Origin: Enterococcus devriesei | GTDB lineage: Bacteria > Bacillota > Bacilli > Lactobacillales > Enterococcaceae | Length of the DNA stretch: 64,000 nt | Direction: 5' to 3' | Assembly: GCF_001885905.1 (NCBI RefSeq) | Contig: NZ_JXKM01000006.1 | Location: 62,001-126,000, forward strand | Shown: one piece after another, positions 31,914-40,858 of the stretch | Layout: each line of letters opens with the position of its first letter | How positions within the stretch are numbered: the first letter of the stretch is position 1 | The notes under the pieces: model-generated | Databases searched by the model: none | Seen by the model: only the letters and a program-made list of their open reading frames with translations | What the model was told of the DNA's origin: nothing | Translations under genes and position numbers: made by a program

Positions 31914-33371
31914 TTATTTTGCTTCAGCGTGAGCAACGTTGCCGTTAGCAACTGATGGTGCCGCCTTTTGTTCTTTTTCTGCAGCATAAGCGGCGTTACG
32001 TTTCTTCATTTGGCGTGCATACCAGATGAAGATTAATAGGTAAGCAGCCAATGCTAAGCCGGCGTAAAGAACGAATTCGATTTGTCCTTGTGATGCGTTA
32101 CCAACTAAGTAACCTAAGAATTTTTCGATTGGTCCTTCCATAGTAGTATGAGAGATTTGAGCTGATGCGCTTAGTCCTGAAGGGAAGGCCCCGACGGCTT
32201 TCGCTGTTTGAGTAACGAATGGTGCGATCAATGTACCTGACCATAGGAATAGTGGCAACTCGATGGCGCCGATCACGATCATACGGATCAATTTACCGCG
32301 AGTAACGACTAACAAGGCTGGAGTCACACCCATGGCGATGATTCCGCCAAGTGGCAATAATTTATTTCCTGGTAAGATGATTGCTTCTAACAACATGATG
32401 GGTGCTAATACGTTTGCGGCTGCCCAGATTTCAGCGCGACCGGCAAGGAAGGGCCAGTCTAAACCGATATTGATTGTACGTCCTTTTAAACGTTTGTTAG
32501 CAAAGTCGGTGATCCCTTGTGATAACGGTTCTACAGCCGCGATGAACCAGGCACCAATCAAAGAAAACAATTCTAAACAGACAGCAGCTGTAAAGGCTAG
32601 TGAGAAAATCTGTGTTGGTGTTTGGCCAGCTAATAAGCCTACGAAAATTCCTAAATAAATACCGATAGCAAATTTTGATCCCCAGAAGCCGATCTTGCTA
32701 TTCAATTTAGCAGCATCGAAATCGTATTTGTCTAACCATGGGAATAGTTTATCAAAAATTTTGTCAAAAACCATGATCACGGGATTCATCATATAGTTCA
32801 TATGAGTCGTCGTCATTGGGTTACTTTCTGGCGCATTCAATAAATCGTTAAAGGTTGGTTTCATTAAGTCGGAGTTCCAGATTTTAAGAACACCGATGAA
32901 AATTACTAGTGCAGTAGCGATAAATAAGTTCGCGCCACAGAAGATCGCGAATAGGCCAACGATCGCTAAATGCCAAATATCAAAAATATCGACGTCTAAG
33001 GTGTTGGTTTTTTTCATTGCCAACATCACGATGTTTACAATCACCATGATCAATAAGAAGTAAAGTGTATAGGGTGAGCCCCAAGTGATAGTCGCTAAAG
33101 GTGCCCAGCCGACATCTGTAATGTTTAATGAAATTCCTGTTCGTTCAACAAAAGCGGTCATAGCACCTGAAAATGCGGTTGTTAAAATACCAATAATTGC
33201 TCCGATACCGGTTAAGGCGATCCCCAGTTTAATCCCGCCTTCTAGGGCCCGAGTCGGTTTTACTTTAAAAAATAATGCGATAACAGTTAATACGATGGTC
33301 ATTAAAGGTGCCGCTCCAAGATTGATAAGTGGGGTAAAGACTGTATTGGCGATATCGATAATTGTACTCAT
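31914..33371 (-). CDS. PTS EIIC, galactitol family (probable galactose transporter)
   Basis: A 485-residue permease sharing the landmarks of the EIIC at 28490 (GWAPLATITWGSPYTLYF, VDIFDIWHLAI, INIGLDWPFLAGRAEIW, LPGNKLLPLGGI) but with a longer charged tail. It is the last gene of a minus-strand EIIA-EIIB-EIIC operon divergent from deoR-lacABCD. Galactitol-family PTS proteins in several lactic acid bacteria import galactose as galactose-6-phosphate, which suits the tagatose-pathway enzymes next door. Confidence 0.87.
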   Translation of the reverse strand: MSTIIDIANTVFTPLINLGAAPLMTIVLTVIALFFKVKPTRALEGGIKLGIALTGIGAIIGILTTAFSGAMTAFVERTGISLNITDVGWAPLATITWGSPYTLYFLLIMVIVNIVMLAMKKTNTLDVDIFDIWHLAIVGLFAIFCGANLFIATALVIFIGVLKIWNSDLMKPTFNDLLNAPESNPMTTTHMNYMMNPVIMVFDKIFDKLFPWLDKYDFDAAKLNSKIGFWGSKFAIGIYLGIFVGLLAGQTPTQIFSLAFTAAVCLELFSLIGAWFIAAVEPLSQGITDFANKRLKGRTINIGLDWPFLAGRAEIWAAANVLAPIMLLEAIILPGNKLLPLGGIIAMGVTPALLVVTRGKLIRMIVIGAIELPLFLWSGTLIAPFVTQTAKAVGAFPSGLSASAQISHTTMEGPIEKFLGYLVGNASQGQIEFVLYAGLALAAYLLIFIWYARQMKKRNAAYAAEKEQKAAPSVANGNVAHAEAK

Positions 33372-33452
33372 TGTCTTATCCTTTCCTGATACGAGTGGAA
33401 AGTAGGCTTCCCACTATTGTATTTTTTGGGTAATCGTCTCCTTATTCAGCTT

Positions 33453-33487
33453 CACGAAGATGATTTTGTCTCACTCGTGAAGCTGAA
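33453..33487 (-). other. Hairpin between EIIB and EIIC genes
   Basis: TTCAGCTTCACGA and TCGTGAAGCTGAA can form 13 pairs. No T run follows in the direction of transcription, so it probably protects or processes the operon mRNA. Confidence 0.65.
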
Positions 33488-33493
33488 CGTAAA

Positions 33494-33793
33494 TTACTGG
33501 ATTGATTGGATTGCTGATTCCATTTCTTGATAAACAGGTTCTGCCATAGCTGGAATACGGTAAAGAATCGCACCCGCATCGATTACTGGGATATTTACGT
33601 TGAAACCTAAATCAGTGTTAGCAATTTGGGCAAAGATGTCGTAATGAGACAGCATTTCTTCATTGATGTCTTTGATCATGACTGCGTCACAAGAGACTTG
33701 ATAGCCTCGCTTGCCTAGTTCACCTTCTAGTGCACTTTTGATTTGATGACTTGAATTAACTCCTGCGCCACATGCTGCTAAAATTCTAATCAT
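33494..33793 (-). CDS. PTS EIIB, galactitol type
   Basis: A 99-residue EIIB with the phosphocysteine in ILAACGAGVNSSHQI (Cys8). GGAGCG precedes the ATG. It lies between EIIA (33837-34328) and EIIC (31914-33371) in the same operon. Confidence 0.9.
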   Translation of the reverse strand: MIRILAACGAGVNSSHQIKSALEGELGKRGYQVSCDAVMIKDINEEMLSHYDIFAQIANTDLGFNVNIPVIDAGAILYRIPAMAEPVYQEMESAIQSIQ

Positions 33794-33836
33794 TTGTATT
33801 CGCTCCTCGATTTTAATTTATTTTTTATCCTGCAGA

Positions 33837-34328
33837 TTATGCAGAAACCTCCACATTAAAATGTTCTTCTAAAAACTGATAAATTGCTTCAGGACTTTCC
33901 AACTTGAAAAAATTACATAGTACTTCTTGATCGACTGAATTGATGAAGTCCATAATGTCTGCTAACATTCCGGCTTGTGCTTCACCATTTTGATTCAGGA
34001 TCAAAAATAAGAAGTGAGCCGAAACTTGATCGCTAGGTGAAATCATGTTATGGAAAGGGATTTCATTTTTTAGCTTGATTGGAACAATTCGTGTCGTTCG
34101 TACGAATTCGCTCTCAGTATGAGGGATCGCGATATCCGGCAATATTTCAGATACAGGTGATAGATCTAAACCTGTCGGATAGTTTTCTTCTCGTTCCAAG
34201 AGATTCTCCAAAAAAGCTTCTGTTACTAATTGTTTATTTAAGAGATCTAAATAAATTTCTTCAAATACCTCTGACTGAGTCAACTTGTCAGAAACATAAG
34301 TGGTATCTTTGAAAAAAAAGTTTTTCAA
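33837..34328 (-). CDS. PTS EIIA, galactitol type
   Basis: A 163-residue EIIA with the phosphohistidine in DIAIPHTESEF (His70) and ASAHFLFLIL-like strands further on. The start is placed at TTG (34328), nine bases after AAAGGAG; an upstream reading would cover the promoter region and has no ribosome site. First gene of the probable galactose PTS operon. Confidence 0.85.
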   Translation of the reverse strand: MKNFFFKDTTYVSDKLTQSEVFEEIYLDLLNKQLVTEAFLENLLEREENYPTGLDLSPVSEILPDIAIPHTESEFVRTTRIVPIKLKNEIPFHNMISPSDQVSAHFLFLILNQNGEAQAGMLADIMDFINSVDQEVLCNFFKLESPEAIYQFLEEHFNVEVSA

Positions 34329-34350
34329 ACAAAACCGCTCCTTTCTAAGT

Positions 34351-34470
34351 TCGTTAATGTTCGTTCGTTGTTGATAAGTTGAGTATAATCGCTTACATAA
34401 ACTTTGTAAACACAAAAACGAAAAATAATAAACATAAAACTGTTGATAAATGTTTGATAATGTTTTATCA
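34351..34470. promoter_or_regulatory. DeoR-type operators in the divergent PTS/lac region
   Basis: Three consecutive ten-base units TGTTGATAAA, TGTTTGATAA and TGTTTTATCA occupy 34441-34470, and TCGTTAATGT, TCGTTCGTTG and TTGATAAGTT lie in the same phase at 34351-34380. The strict 10-base period puts all sites on one face of the helix between the divergent promoters, fitting DeoR (LacR-like) binding. Confidence 0.6.
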
Positions 34471-34492
34471 TAGTGTCGTGGAGGTACAACTT

Positions 34493-35278
34493 ATGCTGAA
34501 AACTGAACGACAACAATCGATTTTAGCGATGTGTGATCGCTATGGAACGATTACGGTCAAATTCATTCAAGAGACATTAGCGGTTTCGGACATGACGATT
34601 CGCCGTGATTTAGAAGAGCTTGCTCGTAAGAAAAAACTCCTGCGAGTCCATGGTGGGGCACAAAAAATGAGTCCTCAAAAAGGAATCAGTTCTTCTTTTT
34701 CTACTATAGAAGCAAATGAGCTTTCTCATTCTGAAAAGAAAAAGCTGCATACGATTGAGAAGGAATACATTGCGAAGAACGCGGCAGCTCATATCAATGA
34801 AGAAGACGATACGATCTTTCTTGGATCGGGAACGACTATCGAGTTGATGACCCAATATATCAAACAGTCTTCTTTACGAATCGTCACCAATAGTCTGCCG
34901 GTGTTTAACCTATTGAGCGAGACAAAAAAACATGAGCTTTACTTGATCGGCGGCTTGTATCGCGAAAAGACGGGGGCCTTTGTCGGATCAATCGCTAACG
35001 AGGCGGTGCAGAAAATCGGCATCAAGAAAGCCTTTGTCGGAGTGAACGGACTGAAGGGTCCTGAAGTCTCTAATTTCAGCATTGAAGAGGGCACTTTACA
35101 GAAAATCGTCTTAGACAATGCGGCAGAAAAATGTTTGGTTTCTGACGCAAATAAATTCGATCATAGTGATTTTTATACCTTCTATGATCTGAGAAAAATC
35201 GACAGTTTGTTTACGGATGCTACTCTTTCAGCCGAGCTGAAGAGTTTTTATCAGCAATATACCAACGTCATCCAATAA
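34493..35278 (+). CDS. lacR: DeoR-family regulator of the tagatose-6-phosphate pathway (LacR-like)
   Basis: A 261-residue DeoR protein. The ATG at 34493 follows GTGGAGGT; longer readings would run through the operator repeats. The helix-turn-helix is ITVKFIQETLAVSDMTIRRDLEELA with LLRVHGGAQKM, then FLGSGTTIELMTQYI and VTNSLPVFNLL. It is first in an operon with lacABCD (54 bases to lacA, no terminator) and divergent from the PTS. LacR of staphylococci and lactococci senses tagatose-6-phosphate; the same ligand is inferred. Confidence 0.85.
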   Translation: MLKTERQQSILAMCDRYGTITVKFIQETLAVSDMTIRRDLEELARKKKLLRVHGGAQKMSPQKGISSSFSTIEANELSHSEKKKLHTIEKEYIAKNAAAHINEEDDTIFLGSGTTIELMTQYIKQSSLRIVTNSLPVFNLLSETKKHELYLIGGLYREKTGAFVGSIANEAVQKIGIKKAFVGVNGLKGPEVSNFSIEEGTLQKIVLDNAAEKCLVSDANKFDHSDFYTFYDLRKIDSLFTDATLSAELKSFYQQYTNVIQ

Positions 35279-35331
35279 GTTTAAGAGGATGAGGTATTAA
35301 TAAGAAAAAAGAATATAGGAGGAAACAAAAA

Positions 35332-35760
35332 ATGCGTGTAGTAATTGGTTCAGACAGTGACGGCATGAGACTAAAGGAAATAATCAAGGAAGATTTGATC
35401 GGTAAGGGATTTACTGTTGTCGATAAAAGTGAAACCGCTTCTGAGGATTTTGTGGAATCGACTTTAGCGATTGCGAATGACTTGAATGAAAATGAAGGCA
35501 GTTTAGGTGTGGCTTTTGATGGTTATGGTGCCGGCAGCTTTATTACAGCAGTCAAAGTTAAAGGGATGGTAGCGGCGGAAGTTTCTGATGAACGTAGTGC
35601 GTATATGACGAGAGAGCATAATAATTCTCGCATGATTACGTTAGGTTCAAAAATTGTTGGGGACGAATTAGCGCTGAATATCGTCCGGGAATTCTTACAA
35701 GCAAACTATGATGGCGGCCGTCATCAAGTACGTGTCGATATGTTAAATAAAATGGCGTAA
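35332..35760 (+). CDS. lacA: Galactose-6-phosphate isomerase subunit LacA
   Basis: A 142-residue RpiB/LacA-fold protein ([43 protein letters not shown]). It lacks the catalytic Cys of RpiB, as LacA does. AGGAGG precedes the ATG. With LacB it forms the isomerase that turns galactose-6-phosphate into tagatose-6-phosphate. Confidence 0.9.
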   Translation: MRVVIGSDSDGMRLKEIIKEDLIGKGFTVVDKSETASEDFVESTLAIANDLNENEGSLGVAFDGYGAGSFITAVKVKGMVAAEVSDERSAYMTREHNNSRMITLGSKIVGDELALNIVREFLQANYDGGRHQVRVDMLNKMA

Positions 35761-35784
35761 GCAAAATAAGAGAGGATGAATGAA

Positions 35785-36300
35785 ATGAAAATCGCAATCG
35801 GCTGTGACCACATTGTCACAGATACAAAAATGGCAGTATCAGATTTCTTGAAAGCGAAAGGCTATGAGGTTTTAGACGTGGGAACCTACGATTTTACGCG
35901 GACCCACTATCCGATTTATGGTAAAAAAGTCGGCGAAGCAGTAACGAGCGGCGAAGCCGATTTAGGTGTTTGTCTATGTGGAACCGGTGTCGGCATCAAC
36001 AATGCGGTCAATAAAGTTCCTGGCGTCCGCAGTGCGTTGGTGCGGGATATGACCACCGCAATCTATGCTAAAGAAGAATTGGATGCCAACGTGATCGGCT
36101 TTGGCGCACGAATCACTGGAGAATTTCTGATTTGTGACATTCTCGAAGCTTTCATTAAAGCAGAATATAAAGAAACCGAAGCCAACAAAAAATTGATCGC
36201 TAAAATTGACCATGTGGAAAAAGCTAGTGCAGATCAGTCTGATCCTCATTTTTTCGATGAGTTCATCGAAAAATGGGATCGTGGCGAATACCACGATTAA
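35785..36300 (+). CDS. lacB: Galactose-6-phosphate isomerase subunit LacB
   Basis: A 171-residue protein beginning [13 protein letters not shown] with the active-site loop [17 protein letters not shown] and [10 protein letters not shown], all typical of LacB. The ATG at 35785 is nine bases after AGAGAGG; an ATG at 35776 would be too close. It follows lacA by 24 bases and provides the catalytic Cys of the heteromeric isomerase. Confidence 0.92.
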   Translation: MKIAIGCDHIVTDTKMAVSDFLKAKGYEVLDVGTYDFTRTHYPIYGKKVGEAVTSGEADLGVCLCGTGVGINNAVNKVPGVRSALVRDMTTAIYAKEELDANVIGFGARITGEFLICDILEAFIKAEYKETEANKKLIAKIDHVEKASADQSDPHFFDEFIEKWDRGEYHD

Positions 36301-36326
36301 GCGATCATTCTAAAGGAGTACAGACA

Positions 36327-37253
36327 ATGATTGTAACGATTACTATGAACCCATCAATTGATATCTCGTATCCTCTAGAAACCTTTACATTGGATACGGT
36401 CAATCGAGTCAAAAATGTTCATAAAACAGCTGGTGGTAAAGGCTTGAATGTGACCCGCGTCTTGAAACAATTGGAGGCGGATGTGACTGCTAGTGGTTTG
36501 ATCGGTGGCGTACTAGGTGAAGCGATTAAACAGGACTTGGATCAGACCGAGATCAAACATGCTTTTTCTTCTATTAAAGGCGAGACGCGCAATTGTATTG
36601 CCGTCTTACATGAAGGTCAACAAACGGAAATCTTGGAAAGCGGTCCAGTCGTTGAGCCCACAGAAGCCGCGGCGTTCTTGCAGCATTTTAAAAAACTAGC
36701 AGCAACCGCAGAGATTTTATCCTTTTCCGGCAGCCTGCCTGAAGGCTTGCCCACGGATTTTTATAGTCAAATGATCCAGCTTTGCCAATCGAAGCCAGTC
36801 GTCTTAGATTGCTCTGGTGCAGCCTTACAGCAGGTCTTACAAGGTAAGGCTAAGCCATTGCTGATCAAGCCGAACAATGAAGAGTTGTCTGATCTATTGG
36901 GGAAACCAATCGGTAAAGATCCAGTTGAATTAAAGGAAGCTTTGTCGGATCCATTATTTGCGGGAATCGAATGGATCGTGGTTTCGCTAGGCGCAGGTGG
37001 TGCTTTTGCCAAACACAACGAGACGTTCTATCAAGTGACGATTCCTAAGATCGAAGTCGTTAATCCGGTTGGTTCTGGCGACGCGACTGTGGCGGGCTTG
37101 ATTGATGCTATTGCCAAAGGTCTTTCACCAGAAGAAATCTTAAAACATGGAAACGCCATGGGCATGCTGAATGCACAGGAAGCAACGACCGGCTTTGTCC
37201 AATTGGCTAATTATCAAAATCTCGTCGAACAAATCAACGTAACGAGTGTCTAA
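36327..37253 (+). CDS. lacC: Tagatose-6-phosphate kinase LacC
   Basis: A 308-residue PfkB-family kinase starting [17 protein letters not shown] after [21 protein letters not shown] and the catalytic [17 protein letters not shown] are present. It makes tagatose-1,6-bisphosphate from tagatose-6-phosphate. Encoded between lacB and lacD. Confidence 0.92.
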   Translation: MIVTITMNPSIDISYPLETFTLDTVNRVKNVHKTAGGKGLNVTRVLKQLEADVTASGLIGGVLGEAIKQDLDQTEIKHAFSSIKGETRNCIAVLHEGQQTEILESGPVVEPTEAAAFLQHFKKLAATAEILSFSGSLPEGLPTDFYSQMIQLCQSKPVVLDCSGAALQQVLQGKAKPLLIKPNNEELSDLLGKPIGKDPVELKEALSDPLFAGIEWIVVSLGAGGAFAKHNETFYQVTIPKIEVVNPVGSGDATVAGLIDAIAKGLSPEEILKHGNAMGMLNAQEATTGFVQLANYQNLVEQINVTSV

Positions 37254-37286
37254 AACAATACCTAAAATGAATAAGGGGCGGTTAAT

Positions 37287-38282
37287 ATGGAAATGTCTAC
37301 AGAAAAAAACAAGTATATGAAGCAATTATGTAACGAAGATGGTGTAATCGGAGCTTTGGCGATCGACCAACGGGGCGCATTGAAGAAAATGATTACGAAG
37401 TTTAAAGGATCTGACGCGACTGAAGCTGAAATCATTGAGTTCAAAAAAATCGTGTCCGCTCAACTTACCCAGTATGCCTCATCAATCCTATTGGACCCAG
37501 AGTATGGCTTACCAGCCGCAAATGTTCGGGCGGACAATGCCGGACTGTTATTGGCTTACGAAAAAACGGGTTATGATGCGTCAACACCAGGTCGTTTACC
37601 CGATTTATTATCGATCTGGTCGGTTAAACGCTTGAAAGAAGCGGGCGCCGATGCTTGCAAATTCCTGCTTTATTACGACATTGACGAAGCCAAAGAAATC
37701 AATGATCAAAAGCACGCCTTTATTGAACGCATCGGCTCTGAATGTCAAGCCGAAGAACTGCCATTCTTCTTAGAATTAGTTTCCTATGACGCCAATATTT
37801 CCGACGCAACTTCAAAAGAATACGCGAAAATCAAGCCCCATAAAGTTATTGATATGATGAAAGAATTTTCTGACCCTCGTTACGGAGTGGATGTACTGAA
37901 AGTTGAAGTGCCAGTCAATATGAATTACGTGGAAGGCTATGGCACGGGGGAGACGGTCTGCACCAAAGCCGAAGCTGCCAACTACTTCAAAGAACAAGCT
38001 GAAGCAACCAATCTGCCATTTATTTTCTTGAGTGCTGGAGTTAAAGCAGATTTGTTCCAAGAAACCCTACGTTTCGCTAAAAACGCCGGCTCAACCTTTA
38101 ACGGTGTTCTTTGTGGACGGGCAACGTGGGCTGATGGTGTCGAGAGCTTCATCACCAAAGGCCAAGAAGCCACCATCGAATGGATGAATACACAAGGCCG
38201 CAAAAATATCGAGGAATTAAACGCTGTCTTGAAAGAGACAGCAACACCTGTTGACCAAGCCACTGTGTTGATCAATGGCTAA
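37287..38282 (+). CDS. lacD: Tagatose-1,6-bisphosphate aldolase LacD
   Basis: A 331-residue class I aldolase. It has [41 protein letters not shown] with the Schiff-base lysine, and [10 protein letters not shown], typical of LacD. GGGGCGG precedes the ATG. It splits tagatose-1,6-bisphosphate into dihydroxyacetone phosphate and glyceraldehyde-3-phosphate, completing the pathway from the divergent galactose-type PTS. Confidence 0.93.
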   Translation: MEMSTEKNKYMKQLCNEDGVIGALAIDQRGALKKMITKFKGSDATEAEIIEFKKIVSAQLTQYASSILLDPEYGLPAANVRADNAGLLLAYEKTGYDASTPGRLPDLLSIWSVKRLKEAGADACKFLLYYDIDEAKEINDQKHAFIERIGSECQAEELPFFLELVSYDANISDATSKEYAKIKPHKVIDMMKEFSDPRYGVDVLKVEVPVNMNYVEGYGTGETVCTKAEAANYFKEQAEATNLPFIFLSAGVKADLFQETLRFAKNAGSTFNGVLCGRATWADGVESFITKGQEATIEWMNTQGRKNIEELNAVLKETATPVDQATVLING

Positions 38283-38299
38283 TGGTTGAATAAGTAAAT

Positions 38300-38347
38300 A
38301 AGCTGATGGATTTTCCTGAATGAAGGGAGATTTGTCAGTTTTTTTTA
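38300..38347 (+). terminator. Terminator of the lac operon
   Basis: CTGATGGATTTTCC can pair, with G-U pairs, with the segment ending GATTTGTCAG, followed by eight T. Confidence 0.65.
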
Positions 38348-38467
38348 TAATAATGAAAATAAAGCGACGAGCTATTTCATTTCAGATGATTGCTGCTCTT
38401 GTTTGGATAACTGTTCAGTCCGAGAGGGTGATTGATAGGCTACAAACGTTTCAAAATTGAATTGACT

Positions 38468-38507
38468 AAAAAAATCCTCCTACTAATTGATAGTAAGAGG
38501 ATTTTTT
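38468..38507. terminator. Terminator of the cysteine hydrolase gene
   Basis: AAAAAATCCTC and GAGGATTTTTT flank an inner TACTA/TAGTA pairing. It lies right behind the minus-strand gene ending at 38510 and could act in both directions. Confidence 0.9.
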
Positions 38508-38509
38508 AA

Positions 38510-39127
38510 TTATCTCAAATTTGAAAACGCGCCAAACTTGGTCAATAATTCGTCAAAGCCTGGGACAGTTTCTTCGCGGTTCCAATCGCGTTGTAATTCG
38601 CAAGCGAGTTGGGCGATTGAAGTTAATTGCGCGCCGGCTTGTTCGACCCGACGTAAGGCCGTTTCGTGAGCAATAGTTGAAGTACCACCAACAGCATCGA
38701 CGATGGGATAAACTTCGTAGCCTTCTTTTAATGCATCTAAAGTTGGGAAGGTTAAGCAGGCTTCAGTCCATAAAGCTAGGATCAAAATTTTCTTCCGTCC
38801 AGTTGCTTTAATCGCTTCGTTGTATTCTTTATCTTCCCAAGCATTGATGGAGCTGCGATCATAAGAAGGTGCGTCTTCGCCGACTGCTTTTTTCAAGACG
38901 GGGATAGTATCGGTATTCCAACCTTTTTCGACATTTACTGTAGAGAGCACGATCGGGATATTGTAGAGTTTGGCTAACTCAATCACGATCTCAGTGTTGC
39001 GGATCAGCTCAGAACGGTTCATGGAATTGATGGAATTGATTTGGGTTGGTTGATAATCAATTACCGTCAATACGGTATTCTCTGGAGAAAGTAAATGATC
39101 ATCGGTTCGTTTTTCATAACTTGTCAT
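38510..39127 (-). CDS. Isochorismatase-family cysteine hydrolase (YcaC-like)
   Basis: A 205-residue hydrolase. The ATG at 39127 follows AAAGGAGTG. The catalytic triad is visible as Asp in TVIDYQPTQ, Lys in the NVEKGWN region and Cys in ALWTEACLTFPTLDA. It is close to YcaC, whose substrate is not known, and distant from true nicotinamidases. It is downstream of a LysR gene on the same strand but separated by about 120 bases, so co-transcription is uncertain. Confidence 0.87.
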   Translation of the reverse strand: MTSYEKRTDDHLLSPENTVLTVIDYQPTQINSINSMNRSELIRNTEIVIELAKLYNIPIVLSTVNVEKGWNTDTIPVLKKAVGEDAPSYDRSSINAWEDKEYNEAIKATGRKKILILALWTEACLTFPTLDALKEGYEVYPIVDAVGGTSTIAHETALRRVEQAGAQLTSIAQLACELQRDWNREETVPGFDELLTKFGAFSNLR

Positions 39128-39248
39128 AGGTGACACTCCTTTGAATTTAATACATTTATTGTACAGCGAAGCAATCAAAAGTACGAAGAATTTGTCTTGA
39201 GTTTGAAAGCCCTTTCCGGACAGTGGTTAATGAGATAGAGGGAATTGC

Positions 39249-40121
39249 TTATTTAGTTGTTGCCAACAGATGTTCTAAGAATAGCTTGGCCGCATTAGAA
39301 AATATCTGTTTTCTTTTCCAAATGACACTGATCCGAGAAGTCAGCGTCGGTTCAAGAGGAAGAAACAGTAGGCCGCTGTCTTTGGTATTAATAATTCCGT
39401 CAATACATAGAGCAACGCTGGTTCCTTCTTTGACTAGCAAAGAAGCGTTGTAGAGTAGATTGTAACTGCCGATTACGTTGAAATTACTTAGGTTTCCTCC
39501 TAACCATTCGGACAGCTGATTGTTTACTAAGGATTGATTGGAAATCAAAAGGGGCTGATCTTTTAAGGCCGCGGGTGTAATGGTTTTACGATTCGCTAAG
39601 GGATGGGTTTCATTGATTAGAACACCCCAGTGATCAGAAATCGGCAAAGGCAAGTATTCGTATTTTAATTTATCTACCGGATCGATCACTAGCCCGAAAT
39701 CTAACAGCCCTTTGTCGATTTTAGCCTTCACGTCATCCGCGTTGCCGCTGTAAAGATGGACGTTGAGATCGGCGTAATCTTGCATCAAGTCATTTAGGAT
39801 CGTGGAAAGAAATTGAAAGGCTAGCGTTTCACCGCCACCGATCATGATATCACCGCCAATTACTTCATTTTTTTGTAAGTTAGCGGTGGTGGTGTCCACT
39901 AATGAAAAAATCTCTTTTCCCCGATTTTGCAAATAAACGCCATCTTCAGTTAGCGTGATTTCACGATTGCCTCGAGTAAACAGCTGTACACCTAATTCTT
40001 CTTCCAAGTCTTTTAATTGTTTTGACAGTGTGGGCTGGGAAAGATGTAGCACAGTTGCGGCTTTACTGATGGTTTTTTCTTGGGCCACCGTTAAAAAATA
40101 ATTTAGAACACGTAAATCCAT
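39249..40121 (-). CDS. LysR-family transcriptional regulator
   Basis: A 290-residue protein with the LysR helix-turn-helix at the N-terminus (LNYFLTVAQEKTISKAATVLHLSQPTLSKQL, cut here into ALHLSQPTLSKQ-type core) and a substrate-binding domain (GGDIMIGGGETLAFQ, VHLYSGNADDVKAKI, DFGLVIDPVDKLKY). GGAGGAAGC precedes the ATG. It is divergent from an O-acetyltransferase and a reductase gene and probably regulates them through the inverted repeat at 40183-40202. Confidence 0.88.
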   Translation of the reverse strand: MDLRVLNYFLTVAQEKTISKAATVLHLSQPTLSKQLKDLEEELGVQLFTRGNREITLTEDGVYLQNRGKEIFSLVDTTTANLQKNEVIGGDIMIGGGETLAFQFLSTILNDLMQDYADLNVHLYSGNADDVKAKIDKGLLDFGLVIDPVDKLKYEYLPLPISDHWGVLINETHPLANRKTITPAALKDQPLLISNQSLVNNQLSEWLGGNLSNFNVIGSYNLLYNASLLVKEGTSVALCIDGIINTKDSGLLFLPLEPTLTSRISVIWKRKQIFSNAAKLFLEHLLATTK

Positions 40122-40182
40122 AAAGCTTCCTCCTATAACTAAAAACGATATCTATCTATTCTATATAAGTATTATTCATTGT

Positions 40183-40202
40183 TAGTATAACCAAGTATAC
40201 TA
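40183..40202. promoter_or_regulatory. Inverted repeat, probable LysR binding site
   Basis: TAGTATA, six bases, TATACTA: a perfect 7-base inverted repeat in the 108-base divergent region, with the spacing usual for LysR-type sites. Confidence 0.65.
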
Positions 40203-40229
40203 AAGACAGCAATGAAGGAGGTACTAAAG

Positions 40230-40829
40230 ATGAGTACACAGGAATTAATCGCTCAACTTCAAGACCGTGAGATTTTACCCGGCTCCGCGCTTTTCGATCA
40301 GATCCATGAATTGAAAGCCGACAACGAAGAGTTGGTGATGGAAATGAACGGAAAATACCATACCAATAAAGAGGTGTTAACTTATTTGGCTAAAATCACA
40401 GACAGAAAAATTGATGCCTCAGTTAAAATTACACAGCCGTTCTACACAGATTTTGGCAAGCATATTTCCTTTGGTAAGGATATTTTTATCAATCAGAATG
40501 TCACCTTTGTCGATTTGGGCGGGATCGTGATTGAAGACCACGTTTTGATTGGTCCCATGTGTCGAATTATTTCTGTGAATCATTTGGCAGATCCCCAAAA
40601 GCGCCGAGGACTGTCGGTTGCGACAGTAAAAATTAAAGAAAATGCGTGGTTAGGTGCCAATGTCACGGTTTTACCCGGTGTGACGATAGGCCAAAACGCA
40701 ATTGTGGCTGCCGATTCTACTGTGACCAAAGATGTTCCGGACAATGTAATCGTCGCAGGCTCTCCCGCCAAGGTGATCAAAGAAATTAAATCAAGCGTGA
40801 AAGAAAATGCGTTGGAACAAGTACTATAA
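40230..40829 (+). CDS. Sugar O-acetyltransferase (left-handed beta-helix, Maa/LacA type)
   Basis: A 199-residue acetyltransferase starting at ATG 40230 after GAAGGAGG. The hexapeptide-repeat region is clear (FGKDIFINQNVTFVDLGGIVIEDHVLIG, here read in shorter pieces) and ends WLGANVTVLPGVTIGQNAIVAADSTVTKDVPDN-type turns. The N-terminal part differs from the usual maltose acetyltransferase start, so the acceptor sugar is unclear. First gene after the LysR divergent promoter. Confidence 0.85.
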   Translation: MSTQELIAQLQDREILPGSALFDQIHELKADNEELVMEMNGKYHTNKEVLTYLAKITDRKIDASVKITQPFYTDFGKHISFGKDIFINQNVTFVDLGGIVIEDHVLIGPMCRIISVNHLADPQKRRGLSVATVKIKENAWLGANVTVLPGVTIGQNAIVAADSTVTKDVPDNVIVAGSPAKVIKEIKSSVKENALEQVL

Positions 40830-40858
40830 TAGTAGGTTTACGATTTGAGGTTAATTAA

